From positions 372,001 to 436,000 of the forward strand of contig NZ_FTMG01000002.1 of the NCBI RefSeq assembly GCF_900155965.1: a DNA stretch of 64,000 nucleotides. Direction: 5' to 3'. Both the position numbers and the translations under genes were made by a program. Below, in pieces: positions 55,194-64,000 of this stretch. Below the pieces are notes generated by a model. The model had not been told where the DNA came from. It did no database searches and worked only from the letters and a program-made list of their open reading frames with translations. This DNA comes from Mucilaginibacter lappiensis (GTDB taxonomy: Bacteria; Bacteroidota; Bacteroidia; Sphingobacteriales; Sphingobacteriaceae). Position 1 is the first letter of the stretch; each line of letters begins with the position of its first letter.

Positions 55194-56414
55194 TTACTCT
55201 TGCTTATCAACAAATACTTGTTTAATAGCTTCCAGATATCCAATTTTATTTAAAGTATCAGGTTCTAAATAACTACCCTCGGTCCATTCATTCCATGAAT
55301 TAATAGTCAGGATTTTAGTTTTAGTGAGGTGATTATCCATGAAATCTTTCGCTTCTATCAATGCATTCTTAAAGGCCATAGGTGTATTGCCAATGATAAT
55401 TGGTGTATAAGGATATCCAAAATTTCCCCATAAATTTTCCTGGTTAGTACGCGGAGATGAGTCCCAACCCATAGATACATTAGGATAATATGGTACGTTG
55501 AATTTTTCGCTTGCACTTAAAGCGTATTTAAAATATACATTCTTTACAGAATCATATGCGTTGGTTGGAAAGTTACTTAATACAACATGATGTATCCACA
55601 CGTAATCTGTTACCGAATTGAACCCTAAATTTTTAATCAAAACGTCTGGAGAAATAATTGTTTTTTCGCCAGGAAGTATCGTATTACCCCATACAACTGC
55701 ATTGATATTTAAATCTTTAAAACCTGCTTTTTTTGTTTTAGCACGAAAATCAGCAATGGCTCTCGCCGCTGCCTCTTGACTCCCAAAGCTATCAAGGAAA
55801 TTCCCAAGGTCATAAATCGAAAAATAGGGGCATCCATCTATTTTCCAATAGGACGGGTGTTTAAAATATTTTGTAATGATATAGTCTGTCATTTTATCCC
55901 AGGTTTCGGGTGTGATTTTACCTGGATACATCAGCTTTTGAGCTTGCCCATGAGTAGAGGGGTGAAGGTCGAGCCAATCGTGGTTGGCCCACATTAAACT
56001 AAATTTCATCAGGCGATTATTCTTAGCCTTCATAAAACCATCTTCTAGTCCTCTTTGCAAAAACGGTCCATCATTATAATAATACCAGTCGAAAATGAAG
56101 GCATTAATTCCGTGCGTAGAGGCCGCCTGTATTTTTTGAGCCATATATACTGGGTTGGCCTCATCGGTATATCCCCATAAAGGAACTTTAGGTTGATGAT
56201 GCCCTTCAAAACGTGGTTTTGCTTTTTTAACAAGTTCCCATTCCGTCCAGTTCTTTCCGCGGTATGCTTCATTCCGTTTATCAACATGATAATCCGGGAA
56301 GTAATAAACAGCAATTTGATATTTCCCATTTGATATTTTTTTTTGCTGACTATATACGCTTGTGGATACGCACAACAATAAAAACATAGTTGATACAATA
56401 TTTTTCCTGCTCAT
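55194..56414 (-). CDS. Secreted GH99/WbsX-like glycan enzyme
   Basis: The N-terminus (MSRKNIVSTMFLLLCVSTSVYS) is a signal peptide. The body is the WbsX / glycoside hydrolase 99-like barrel: IAVYYFPDYHVD, then FIFDWYYYNDGPFLQRGLED, LMWANHDW, and near the end INSWNEWTEGSYLEPD with the conserved Asn, Glu and Trp. At 406 residues it is complete. Members are annotated either as glycosyltransferase-associated WbsX or as GH99-type endo-mannosidases; a secreted protein fits a hydrolase better. Substrate unknown. It is divergent from the S41 peptidase gene. Confidence 0.85.
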   Translation of the reverse strand: MSRKNIVSTMFLLLCVSTSVYSQQKKISNGKYQIAVYYFPDYHVDKRNEAYRGKNWTEWELVKKAKPRFEGHHQPKVPLWGYTDEANPVYMAQKIQAASTHGINAFIFDWYYYNDGPFLQRGLEDGFMKAKNNRLMKFSLMWANHDWLDLHPSTHGQAQKLMYPGKITPETWDKMTDYIITKYFKHPSYWKIDGCPYFSIYDLGNFLDSFGSQEAAARAIADFRAKTKKAGFKDLNINAVVWGNTILPGEKTIISPDVLIKNLGFNSVTDYVWIHHVVLSNFPTNAYDSVKNVYFKYALSASEKFNVPYYPNVSMGWDSSPRTNQENLWGNFGYPYTPIIIGNTPMAFKNALIEAKDFMDNHLTKTKILTINSWNEWTEGSYLEPDTLNKIGYLEAIKQVFVDKQE

Positions 56415-56707
56415 AAGATTTACTTTTTGTAAAGCTGCTGTGGTTACACGTTAGGTATAAAAGAAACAGCGGATAACTGGTTTATTAAAGCAGTAAGTTA
56501 AGAACATCCGGACTCCTAACCGTCATGCACTGTCGTATCGAAAAATCACAACGCCTGGATCAATATTATCCAGCTAGTTTTTCGATAGATATGGCAATCC
56601 AGTTCCTGAAGTAATAAAACTTAACACTGATAAGAGTTGAAACTTAATCCTACATTAATAATGGAGAAGTATATTTGTCAATAGACAAGTATACTTTTAA
56701 TAGTATT

Positions 56708-58111
56708 ATGCAGCCATTTTTTAACTTTTATAAACAAAGCCGCTACGTCCTGATTTGTCTGATATCTATCCTCCTTTTACAAATTTCCTGTAAGAAGGAT
56801 GATACTCCCCCCAATTATCCCATCGGAAGTAACGAAAATATAAACACCTGGATATTGGATAGCCTGAAGCGTTATTATTATTGGAGCGATGGGCTGCCTG
56901 CTAAACCTGGTCTTAACCGGGCTCCGCTGAATTTTTTTTCCGCTATACGCAATCTCAACGATCGCTTTTCTTACATTTTATTACCTGATGATCCATCAAC
57001 GGTTACTCCTACCAACAAAAGCCAATATGGATTTGATTATACAACAATCAAAGAAAAAAATACAGGTTTAGTTTTTGGAGTAGTTAAATTGGTTTTAAAC
57101 GATTCCCCCGCATCCAGGTCTGGCTTGAAACGTGGCGATTACATCAGTAAAATTAACGGTAAAACTATAACCCAGGAAAATGCCGCAGCTTTACAACAGG
57201 AATTGCTTTCGGGCACCCAGGTTAAAATCACTTTTGCCGAAGTAAATGGTAATGAATTAAAAGATATTGGTTCTGCTGAATTAACGGCTGGTTTTACTTT
57301 TGAACAACCATCGGTAAGCAATATCACCAATAGCAACGGCACTAAAATTGCTTATTTATATATATATGATTTTAGCGCCGGATTAGCTACCTCGCTTTAC
57401 AATACTTTTATGGGGTTTAAAAACGCGGGTATAACAGAGCTTATTCTGGATCTTCGTTATAACTCAGGGGGACAGGTTGCAGAAGCCGCCGGACTTTGTA
57501 CTATGATTGCATCCGGAGTAAATTATACCACTCCTTTTATCACTTATAAAGGGAATAAAAACGGTGGCACCAGATCCGAATCTTTAGGAGACGCTGCTTC
57601 CTTTGATCATACGTTAAATTTTAATACGCTTTTGCAATCTAACCTGAACTTAAAAAGAGTATTTATTTTAGGAACAGGTGCCACCGCTTCCGCTTCGGAA
57701 GTGATGATCAATAACTTAAAACCGTATTTGCAGGTTGTGCTGATTGGCGAAAAAACAAGAGGAAAAGACGAAGCGTCATTTAAAATTTATGACGCAAGGA
57801 TACCTAAGCAAGTGGAATGGGAAATGCACCCCATTGTTTATAAGCTGTTTAACGCAACAGGAAATGGAGGGTATAGTGCTGGCATAGATCCTGATATTGG
57901 TGTTACAGAACTGAATGATCTTCCTTTACAACCTTTTGGAGCATGGGAAGACCCTTTAGTTAAGGCTGCTCTGTATCGAATTTCCGGTAAGAATACCTTA
58001 GCAATTTCACATCTAAAAGAATCCAACAAGATGAGTCTTGCAGCCGGTAACGTACTGGCCGACTCCCGCATACTAACTACTTCTGCAAGTACCGTAATTA
58101 CTCATCGGTGA
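56708..58111 (+). CDS. S41-family lipoprotein peptidase with PDZ domain
   Basis: A type II signal peptide (SILLLQISCKKDD) anchors it as a lipoprotein. A PDZ-like domain (about 90-190, with SPASRSGLKRGDYISKINGK) precedes the S41 core, with GGQVAEA, the nucleophile Ser region ATASASEVMINNL and the catalytic Lys in IGEKTRGKDEA. The residues beyond LQPFG are a short tail. I chose ATG 56708 (MQPFFNFY) rather than the in-frame TTG at 56675, because the signal peptide follows it directly. Such tail-specific-type proteases trim envelope proteins. The sigma factor gene begins 76 bp later. Confidence 0.9.
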   Translation: MQPFFNFYKQSRYVLICLISILLLQISCKKDDTPPNYPIGSNENINTWILDSLKRYYYWSDGLPAKPGLNRAPLNFFSAIRNLNDRFSYILLPDDPSTVTPTNKSQYGFDYTTIKEKNTGLVFGVVKLVLNDSPASRSGLKRGDYISKINGKTITQENAAALQQELLSGTQVKITFAEVNGNELKDIGSAELTAGFTFEQPSVSNITNSNGTKIAYLYIYDFSAGLATSLYNTFMGFKNAGITELILDLRYNSGGQVAEAAGLCTMIASGVNYTTPFITYKGNKNGGTRSESLGDAASFDHTLNFNTLLQSNLNLKRVFILGTGATASASEVMINNLKPYLQVVLIGEKTRGKDEASFKIYDARIPKQVEWEMHPIVYKLFNATGNGGYSAGIDPDIGVTELNDLPLQPFGAWEDPLVKAALYRISGKNTLAISHLKESNKMSLAAGNVLADSRILTTSASTVITHR

Positions 58112-58187
58112 GCTGGTAAAGCTTCTCTTACAGTTAACATTAACTTCAAATTACCCGCTTAACTTGCAATGCTTAACCTCCTGCTAT

Positions 58188-58793
58188 ATGAAACATTTGG
58201 ACAACTTATCTATCAAGGAACTTTTGTGCCTTATCCAAACCGGAGACACCGATGCTTTCGCTGAAGTTTATAAATTATATAGAAGAAAAGTATATTGTTT
58301 TGCCTACCGTTTTGTACGTTGTGCTGAAGACGCCAGTGAGCTAACCCAGGATGTATTTGTTCGGTTATGGGAAAACAGGATGAAAATTAATCCGGATAAA
58401 AATTTTGAAGCTTACCTGTTTAGCATGGTCCGCAGTAATTTTTTGGATGCGCTAAAAAAGCAAGCCAGAATGTCTGTTTATCGGACAGCAAACGCAGAGG
58501 AACCAGCTTTTAATTCAACGGAGAGTTATATGGATTTTACAGAGTGCAGGCAGATAGCCATGAATGCCATTGAAACACTTTCACCCCAAGCTAAAGTAGC
58601 TTACTTATTAAGCAGGGAAGATGGTTGCTCGCATGAAGATATCTCCAGGCAAATGGGCCTTTCAAAAAATACGGTAAATAACCACATTAAAAAATCCTTA
58701 ACCCACATCCGTACCCGCATCCGTTACTTGTCTCCGGATACTGTTCTTCCTTTTGTGCTGTTCATGCTGGTGTCTTTTCCTGAAATAGGTTAG
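58188..58793 (+). CDS. ECF RNA polymerase sigma factor
   Basis: Sigma region 2 (YCFAYRFVRCAEDASELTQD, FVRLWENR) and region 4 (SREDGCSHEDISRQMGLSKN, NHIKKSL) are intact in about 201 residues. I use ATG 58188 (MKHLDNLSIKELL); an upstream in-frame ATG at 58164 adds an unlikely MQCLTSCY. The C-terminal hydrophobic stretch (VLPFVLFMLVSF) is common in Bacteroidota SusC-linked ECF factors. It should be held by the FecR protein and released on a signal from the STN-TonB receptor, then transcribe that receptor's gene. The FecR gene is separated by 481 bp. Confidence 0.93.
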   Translation: MKHLDNLSIKELLCLIQTGDTDAFAEVYKLYRRKVYCFAYRFVRCAEDASELTQDVFVRLWENRMKINPDKNFEAYLFSMVRSNFLDALKKQARMSVYRTANAEEPAFNSTESYMDFTECRQIAMNAIETLSPQAKVAYLLSREDGCSHEDISRQMGLSKNTVNNHIKKSLTHIRTRIRYLSPDTVLPFVLFMLVSFPEIG

Positions 58794-59274
58794 CGTTATT
58801 CCTTTCTTAATACTATTATTTAAGTTATTGCCCGGAAGGGCAATTATTGTTTTGCAACGTCAGCAGCAAAACTGTTTGGTCCTGAGTAACCCCAGAGCAT
58901 ACGGGCCATTTTGTTATAAAAGTGGGTTTACATGGTTTACACAATTTACGGTTAACATGCATATATATTATTGATAATCAATTAATTGTGTAATTTTATA
59001 CTAAATTTGTGTTAACCGACTTTACAGAGCTTTTTGTGCTTCTCAGTAGCATAATAATTTCGCTGCCGGAAATTAAAAAATCATTATTTGATATAATTTT
59101 CCTTATTAAAGGTTTCCTGGTAGGGTTTTTATAAAAAAAACATAATAAATTATTGTACTGATTATGAGCTATTTAAATTGGGTTGTAAAATATATCACCT
59201 GATCATATAGCTATTAAACCCTCCCCGATCTTATATACATATATAAGTAGTTATAAAATACCGGGATTATAAAG
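58794..59274. other. Gene-free spacer between sigma factor and FecR gene
   Basis: The stretch of about 480 bp contains the dispersed repeat copy B (58917-59017) and otherwise AT-rich DNA with TTATAT runs. No ORF of note is present. It probably holds the ECF-dependent or housekeeping promoter of the FecR-receptor pair near 59220-59260. Confidence 0.5.
58917..59017 (+). repeat. Dispersed repeat, copy B
   Basis: AAAAGTGGGTTTACATGG with TTTACAC (25 bases identical to copy A), then GGTTAACAT, ATATATAT and TGATAATCAAT, occur in the same order and similar spacing as in copy A (22206-22320, opposite strand). GTGTTAACC-type words close the unit. Confidence 0.85.
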
Positions 59275-60303
59275 GTGGAACATCAAGAGGAAATCAGAAG
59301 ATTGTTTAAAATGTACCTGGAGGGCAAAACAAACGCCAGTCAGAATACCATTTTGTTTCACTATTTAAACGATAATAAAAATGCAGAACAGGAATTATCT
59401 GATTTGATGAATGATACCTGGGAGCAGGAACCTGCGACCAGGGACGACTCGGTTGAAGCGAATGAGGGCCTTGAGCAGTTATGGACAAAAATTGACCATA
59501 AGAAACAAAAAACGATTCAACGTTTCCAATTGCTTAAATATGCGGCCTCATTAGTGATGATCTGCTCCGCCGTATTTGTATACAAAGCCAATCAGAAAAA
59601 ACAACCCGAAAGTGCCAAATCAATTGCCTTTATCACTAAAACAACCGCAAGCGGAGAAAAAGTAAAAATGCTGCTGCCAGATAGCTCGGTTGTTTACCTG
59701 GGTAGCCGGAGCAGGATCTCCTGGCCCGAACATTTTGAAAAAGGGAAAGTTAGAAATGTTTCTCTCGAGGGTGAAGCTTTTTTCGAAGTGAAACATGATG
59801 CTGCCAGTCCTTTTATTATCCGTTCTGGAAAAATGGAAACCCAGGTTCTGGGTACCTCATTTAATATTTATGCTTATCCGGAAGATAAAATATTTACCGT
59901 ATCAGTAAGAACGGGTAAAGTAGGTGTAACTGAAAAAAGCGCGGGAGTCCGTAAGATGCTATCACTTTTAACACCTGGGATGAAAATAGCCTATAATAAG
60001 GATAATGGAAAGTTCAGGATTAATGTTGGGCAGTTTAATGAAGCAGATAGCTGGACAAACAATCGTTTTGTATTTCACGATGAAAATTTAAGCTCAATCC
60101 TGGTTAAGCTTGAAAGGTATTACAATGTTCATTTTGAAGTAAGGAGCTCTAAGCTAAAAGCGTGCAGGTTTAACGCCACTTTTTCAAATATAAATATTAA
60201 CGAAGTGATGACACAGTTACGAATTATGAGCAGTGGTCATATCAAATATAAAATTAGTGACGACAAAACAACAATAGCCTTGTGGGGGGAGGCTTGTGAA
60301 TGA
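59275..60303 (+). CDS. FecR-family anti-sigma factor
   Basis: This inner-membrane protein holds the ECF sigma factor and senses the receptor. The 342 residues have a cytoplasmic N-terminal region (1-82), one membrane helix (LLKYAASLVMICSAVFVY, about 83-100), the FecR domain (TASGEKVKMLLPDSSVVYLG, SLEGEAFFEVKHDAASPFII), and a C-terminal DUF4974 secretin-like domain (FVFHDENLSSILVKLERYYN). The start is GTG at 59275. It lies 114 bp before the receptor gene, in the usual sigma / FecR / receptor order. Confidence 0.93.
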   Translation: MEHQEEIRRLFKMYLEGKTNASQNTILFHYLNDNKNAEQELSDLMNDTWEQEPATRDDSVEANEGLEQLWTKIDHKKQKTIQRFQLLKYAASLVMICSAVFVYKANQKKQPESAKSIAFITKTTASGEKVKMLLPDSSVVYLGSRSRISWPEHFEKGKVRNVSLEGEAFFEVKHDAASPFIIRSGKMETQVLGTSFNIYAYPEDKIFTVSVRTGKVGVTEKSAGVRKMLSLLTPGMKIAYNKDNGKFRINVGQFNEADSWTNNRFVFHDENLSSILVKLERYYNVHFEVRSSKLKACRFNATFSNININEVMTQLRIMSSGHIKYKISDDKTTIALWGEACE

Positions 60304-60417
60304 AAATTTAACCTCGGGCTAAAATCCGTATGCAAAAGCTTGCACAAAGAAATAGTATTAACAATAAGAAACCGCCCTGCGTCAACAGAACGGTTTCAAA
60401 GAAATAGTTTTTAACTC

Positions 60418-63400
60418 GTGAAAATTAAAAATCGTCGTAAACTTATGAATATAAGCTTTTACAAAAAAGTAATTAAACATTTTTCCAGATTTAGCTGCAG
60501 GGTAATCCTGTTCATATTCTTGTTATTTTGCCATGTTTCCGGCAACACATTTGGCTCGGCTCCAGAGCAGGTAAAAGCTGCGGGCAACATCAGCCTGAAA
60601 TTAGTAGCCGTAAGTATCCCTCAAGGACTGGCCGTATTAGAAAATAAGGCAGGTTGTGTAATCAATTATAACAAATCTATTTTCAATGAAAGCAGTCGTA
60701 TCAATATCGATGTAAAAGATGTATCCCTAACCCAGGTATTAAAACAAATGCTGGCCGGTACTCACGTAGGGTTCAAATTTGCCGATGAACATACCGTACT
60801 CCTGTACAAGCTGCCCGCACCGGTAAAACCAGGTAAGATCAGTGGGAAAGTGCTGGATGAAAAAGGGGAAACTCTTCCCGGAGCCTCTGTAAGGATAATT
60901 GAAACCGGGAATGGTACGCAAACTAGTGTAGATGGCGAATATATACTAAGTGTTGCCCCCGGTACTTACACACTGGAGGTCACTTATATCTCTTACCAAA
61001 CCATGCGCATTAATGGGGTGGTGGTAACCGAGGATAAGAACACTCCTTTAAATATTGCGTTAAAACCGGCAAGTTCGGCATTAAAAGAGGTAGTTGTTAC
61101 CGCCAGTTATCGCAAGGCATCAGTAGATGGACTGCTTACCCGTCAGAAAAATGCTTCGGAAATTAGTAACGGCATCAGTGCCGAGCAGCTTGCCCGCACC
61201 CCCGACAAAAATATTGGCGAAAGCTTAAAAAGGATTAGTGGGGTGAGTACAATTGATAATAAGTTTGTACTGGTAAGGGGTATTGGTGAACGCTACAATA
61301 CAGCCATGTTGGATGGAACGATACTGCCAAGTACCGAGGCACAGAGCCGGAACTTTTCTTTTGATATGATCCCCGCAAGCCTGGTGGATAACGTGGTGGT
61401 GAGTAAAACCATTACACCCGATATGAATGCCAGCTTTGGTGGCGGCCTCATCCAAATTAATACCAAGGATATCCCGAATGAAAACTTTATGAGTTTTACT
61501 GCCGGTGCATCATACAACGACCAAAGCACCGGCAAAGATTTCCTGAGCCACAAACGCGGAAAATATGACTACTTCGGTTTTGACGACGGCCGGAGGGATT
61601 TTCCCAAGGATCTGGTTCATACCAACAGAAATACCGATCCTAATCGTGCGCTTTCTGACGCGGAATATCAAAAAAAGGTAGTTGATCAAAGTAAAAGGTT
61701 TACGAATGACAACTTTACCATGTATAAGTATAAAACGGCCCCTTCGCAAAACTACCAGTTTTCTATAGGCCGTTTATTAACATTGGATACTGCAAACAAT
61801 AATAAGTTAGGTTTTACAGGAGCCATAAGTTATCGTAATACGCAAAATATTAATGTTATAGATGATCAATCCAGGGGCGACTGGAATATTCAACGACCCG
61901 ACTTGAATACCGGCGCGGCCTACGTATTTAACACCACTTTGGGTGCATTGTTAAATGTGGGTTTGCAACTGGGTAATAACCGTTTTAGCTTACGCAACAC
62001 CTATACTCATGTGTATGATAATACATTGACAAGGATAGCGGGGTACGATCTCGTGAATGGTGATGGTGCTTTGAAGGCCAACCAACCGCCAAACAGGGTT
62101 TTGGAGGCAGATGACCCAACTTATACCACTTTGTTGCAAAATAAACTAAGCGGACAGCATCAATTGGGAAAAGTAAAAATTGAATGGGATGCTGCCAGAA
62201 CTTCGGTAAGCAGAGAGGAAAAAGACGCGGGTATTGCCTCGAGTCGCCCTGTTTTGGTAGGTGACAGCTATCAGTATTTTTATTATGGCAGCAAAATTAC
62301 GGAACCCAGGATATCAGAAACTTCCCGTCAGCATGCTTTTAATAAAGAAAGTCACTATTCCTGGAACCTGTCGGGTACCCTGCCATTTACATTTGCAGGC
62401 ATCCGTAGCAGTGTAAAAGCAGGCTATTTCGGCAATCAAAAAAATGCGGAATTTAACTGGCAGATAGCGGCTTTGGCAACCACCGAAAAATATGCGGATA
62501 GCGTGGGGTACAAGCCTATAGGGCAATTGATTAGCCCCGAAAATATTGCTTATGATAAATATATATATGCTATAGATCCCTCCTTTGTAGATAGTTACAA
62601 AGGCAAAAGCCAAATACATGCTGGTTATGTGATGTTGGATAACCGCATATTTGATAAACTCAGGCTGGTTTGGGGTTTACGTGGCGAGTATTATAAATAT
62701 ACCGAGATTAAACAAGGCGCAATTATTAAAGGAGGCGCAGAAAATATATTTTCAGTAAAGCCCGATAAGCGCTGGCAATGGCTCCCTTCGGCTAATTTAA
62801 CCTACAGCCCTATACAATCCCTGAATATCAGGGGGGCTGTTTCCAGCAGTGTGGTAAGGCCCGAGTTGATGGATAATAATCCATTTCTGAGGTATAGCCC
62901 TACATTAGATGCTTTATATGGTAACAAGGGCTTGTATAGCACCCGTATCAACAGTTATGATCTTAAAACTGAATGGTTCCCTGGTTTAGGTGAAATTATC
63001 TCTGTAGGGGGTTTTTATAAGCGGTTTGATAAACCTGTAGAATTGAACGCCATTATGGTGAATGGTAATCCTAATTATTACCTCCAAAATGCGGACTGGG
63101 CAAATGTATATGGCCTTGAATTTGAATTGCGTAAAAACTTCGGCTTTATAGCTGACGAGGGGATCCTCAAAAATATAACTGCTTATGGCAACCTTACCTT
63201 ACAAAAATCAACTGTACAAAATACCTATACTGTAGACCCCGGAAGCGGCAAACCATACATACAAGTTCCCACTCAACAAAAACGATCCCTGTATGGGCAA
63301 TCGCCTTACCTGTATAATCTGGGGCTTCAATACATCGGCAGCCACCTGGGTTTTAATGCGGCTTATAATAAATCGGGGCGTAAAACCTATATCGTTAGTG

Positions 63401-63711
63401 ACGACCCTACTTTCATTGAATATGAAAGGCCAAGGGATCAGCTGGATATTCAAATTAGCTACCGTTTCCTGAAAAATAAGATGGAAGTTAAATTCAACAT
63501 GGCTAACCTTACTAATAATATATTCAATGTTTACCGCAACACAGCCAGTTACGAAAAAATTCCCGGGTATACGGGTGAACCTGGTAGCGACAAGAGTAAA
63601 GGATTACGCCTGAAATCCGGATTCAGTAATAATTACGAAAAAGGTGACCAGGTGATGTTTCAACAAAGATTCGGGCGCACCTACAGCACATCACTTACTT
63701 ATAATTTTTAA
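60418..63711 (+). CDS. STN-domain TonB-dependent receptor (SusC/FecA-like)
   Basis: This 1097-residue outer-membrane transporter can also signal to the FecR protein. In order: a signal peptide (VILFIFLLFCHVSGNTFG), an STN domain (about 58-140, ISLKLVAVSIPQGLAVLE), a carboxypeptidase-regulatory domain (about 143-220, GKISGKVLDEKGETLPGASV), a plug (about 250-360, RTPDKNIGESLKRISGV), and a barrel ending SLTYNF. The start is GTG 60418; ATG 60445 is an alternative. No susD follows; the gene is instead followed by a terminator. The plug wording resembles receptors without a SusD lid. Substrate unknown. Confidence 0.93.
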   Translation: MKIKNRRKLMNISFYKKVIKHFSRFSCRVILFIFLLFCHVSGNTFGSAPEQVKAAGNISLKLVAVSIPQGLAVLENKAGCVINYNKSIFNESSRINIDVKDVSLTQVLKQMLAGTHVGFKFADEHTVLLYKLPAPVKPGKISGKVLDEKGETLPGASVRIIETGNGTQTSVDGEYILSVAPGTYTLEVTYISYQTMRINGVVVTEDKNTPLNIALKPASSALKEVVVTASYRKASVDGLLTRQKNASEISNGISAEQLARTPDKNIGESLKRISGVSTIDNKFVLVRGIGERYNTAMLDGTILPSTEAQSRNFSFDMIPASLVDNVVVSKTITPDMNASFGGGLIQINTKDIPNENFMSFTAGASYNDQSTGKDFLSHKRGKYDYFGFDDGRRDFPKDLVHTNRNTDPNRALSDAEYQKKVVDQSKRFTNDNFTMYKYKTAPSQNYQFSIGRLLTLDTANNNKLGFTGAISYRNTQNINVIDDQSRGDWNIQRPDLNTGAAYVFNTTLGALLNVGLQLGNNRFSLRNTYTHVYDNTLTRIAGYDLVNGDGALKANQPPNRVLEADDPTYTTLLQNKLSGQHQLGKVKIEWDAARTSVSREEKDAGIASSRPVLVGDSYQYFYYGSKITEPRISETSRQHAFNKESHYSWNLSGTLPFTFAGIRSSVKAGYFGNQKNAEFNWQIAALATTEKYADSVGYKPIGQLISPENIAYDKYIYAIDPSFVDSYKGKSQIHAGYVMLDNRIFDKLRLVWGLRGEYYKYTEIKQGAIIKGGAENIFSVKPDKRWQWLPSANLTYSPIQSLNIRGAVSSSVVRPELMDNNPFLRYSPTLDALYGNKGLYSTRINSYDLKTEWFPGLGEIISVGGFYKRFDKPVELNAIMVNGNPNYYLQNADWANVYGLEFELRKNFGFIADEGILKNITAYGNLTLQKSTVQNTYTVDPGSGKPYIQVPTQQKRSLYGQSPYLYNLGLQYIGSHLGFNAAYNKSGRKTYIVSDDPTFIEYERPRDQLDIQISYRFLKNKMEVKFNMANLTNNIFNVYRNTASYEKIPGYTGEPGSDKSKGLRLKSGFSNNYEKGDQVMFQQRFGRTYSTSLTYNF

Positions 63712-63800
63712 CAATGAGAATACATCATGAATGTAGATATATAATGGTTAAACAATAAAAAATGGAGGAAAAAATAAAATCCTGTTGTGCCATAAAAATA

Positions 63801-63830
63801 AAACGAAGGGTGCTCGACAACCCTTCGTTT
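63801..63830 (+). terminator. Intrinsic terminator after the receptor gene
   Basis: AAACGAAGGGT pairs with ACCCTTCGTTT around an eight-base loop, followed by AAAA. The 90 bp between the stop and the hairpin hold nothing else, and the remaining bases to 64,000 show no gene. Confidence 0.75.
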
Positions 63831-64000
63831 AAAAACCGAATAGTTTGCTTGCTATCGGCACAACCAGGATATGAACCCTGAAAGTAATATAAAAGTTCCC
63901 GAAAGGATGCCTGTTACTAAGCCTGGGGCTTAGCCAGAAGATCGATACAGGTGAATTTTGTTCGACTGTAAAGATAATAAAAAAACTAAGTCTGAAAATA

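Noticed and set aside
63841..64000. RNA gene at the right edge
   Set aside because: Some short complementary words, but no tRNA arms or known RNA motif could be made out before the window ends.

Overview
The window looks like chromosome from a Sphingobacteriaceae-type member of the Bacteroidota, close to Mucilaginibacter or Pedobacter. Evidence is promoter boxes of the TAnnTTTG type, few Shine-Dalgarno sequences, a TonB receptor driven by an ECF sigma/FecR pair, an arm-domain tyrosine integrase of the Bacteroidota kind, a SAM-I riboswitch before metH, and many intergenic hairpin repeats. The genus is an inference from gene content; no rRNA is present.

Left core (1-28,912). Housekeeping genes include efp, xth, a cyclophilin, a TonB receptor with a His/Cys-rich small partner, tsaE, ald, a VanX-type dipeptidase, a BrkB/YihY protein and a BI-1 protein. 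A SAM-riboswitch-led metH / four-helix-bundle / metF cluster follows, then a 7TM protein overlapping a NarL-type two-component pair, and an AraC regulator divergent from a PhyH dioxygenase. A very tight minus-strand operon (28,718 to 22,346) encodes a DUF427 protein, a flavin disulfide oxidoreductase, an osmoprotectant-type ABC transporter (ATPase plus permease-binding protein fusion), EgtB and EgtD. This is an ergothioneine locus that appears to combine synthesis, transport and perhaps redox recycling.

Defence island (about 28,973-50,828). It starts in the 3' end of a tRNA-Glu(UUC) gene and ends at a repeat of that 3' end (13 identical bases), followed by a displaced tRNA-type terminator. 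Inside, in order: an intact tyrosine integrase; a 3' half of a CAU-anticodon tRNA with its own terminator; a frameshifted N-terminus of a second integrase; a SIR2-like gene overlapping a K+-channel-like gene; an m5C methyltransferase / HNH nuclease / Vsr set; and a convergent minus-strand DISARM-like operon. That operon reads DUF262-HNH (GmrSD-like), DrmMII-type methylase, DrmE-like protein, NERD-UvrD helicase, DrmA and DrmB, with no DrmC. The island is composite: it holds three or four separate anti-phage modules and scars of more than one integration.

Right flank (50,829-64,000). An unusual AraC-regulator/FtsX-permease fusion lies just beyond the island, then an unknown protein, a GH99/WbsX-like secreted enzyme, an S41 lipoprotein peptidase, and an ECF sigma / FecR / STN-TonB receptor system.

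Two features recur across the core. The first is a set of intergenic inverted repeats made of short repeated words, with different words at each locus but the same layout. The second is a dispersed repeat of about 100 bp present twice. The best candidates for new biology are the SIR2/channel pair, the DrmC-less DISARM variant, the ergothioneine uptake/recycling operon, and the word-hairpin family, one of whose members encloses a four-helix-bundle gene.
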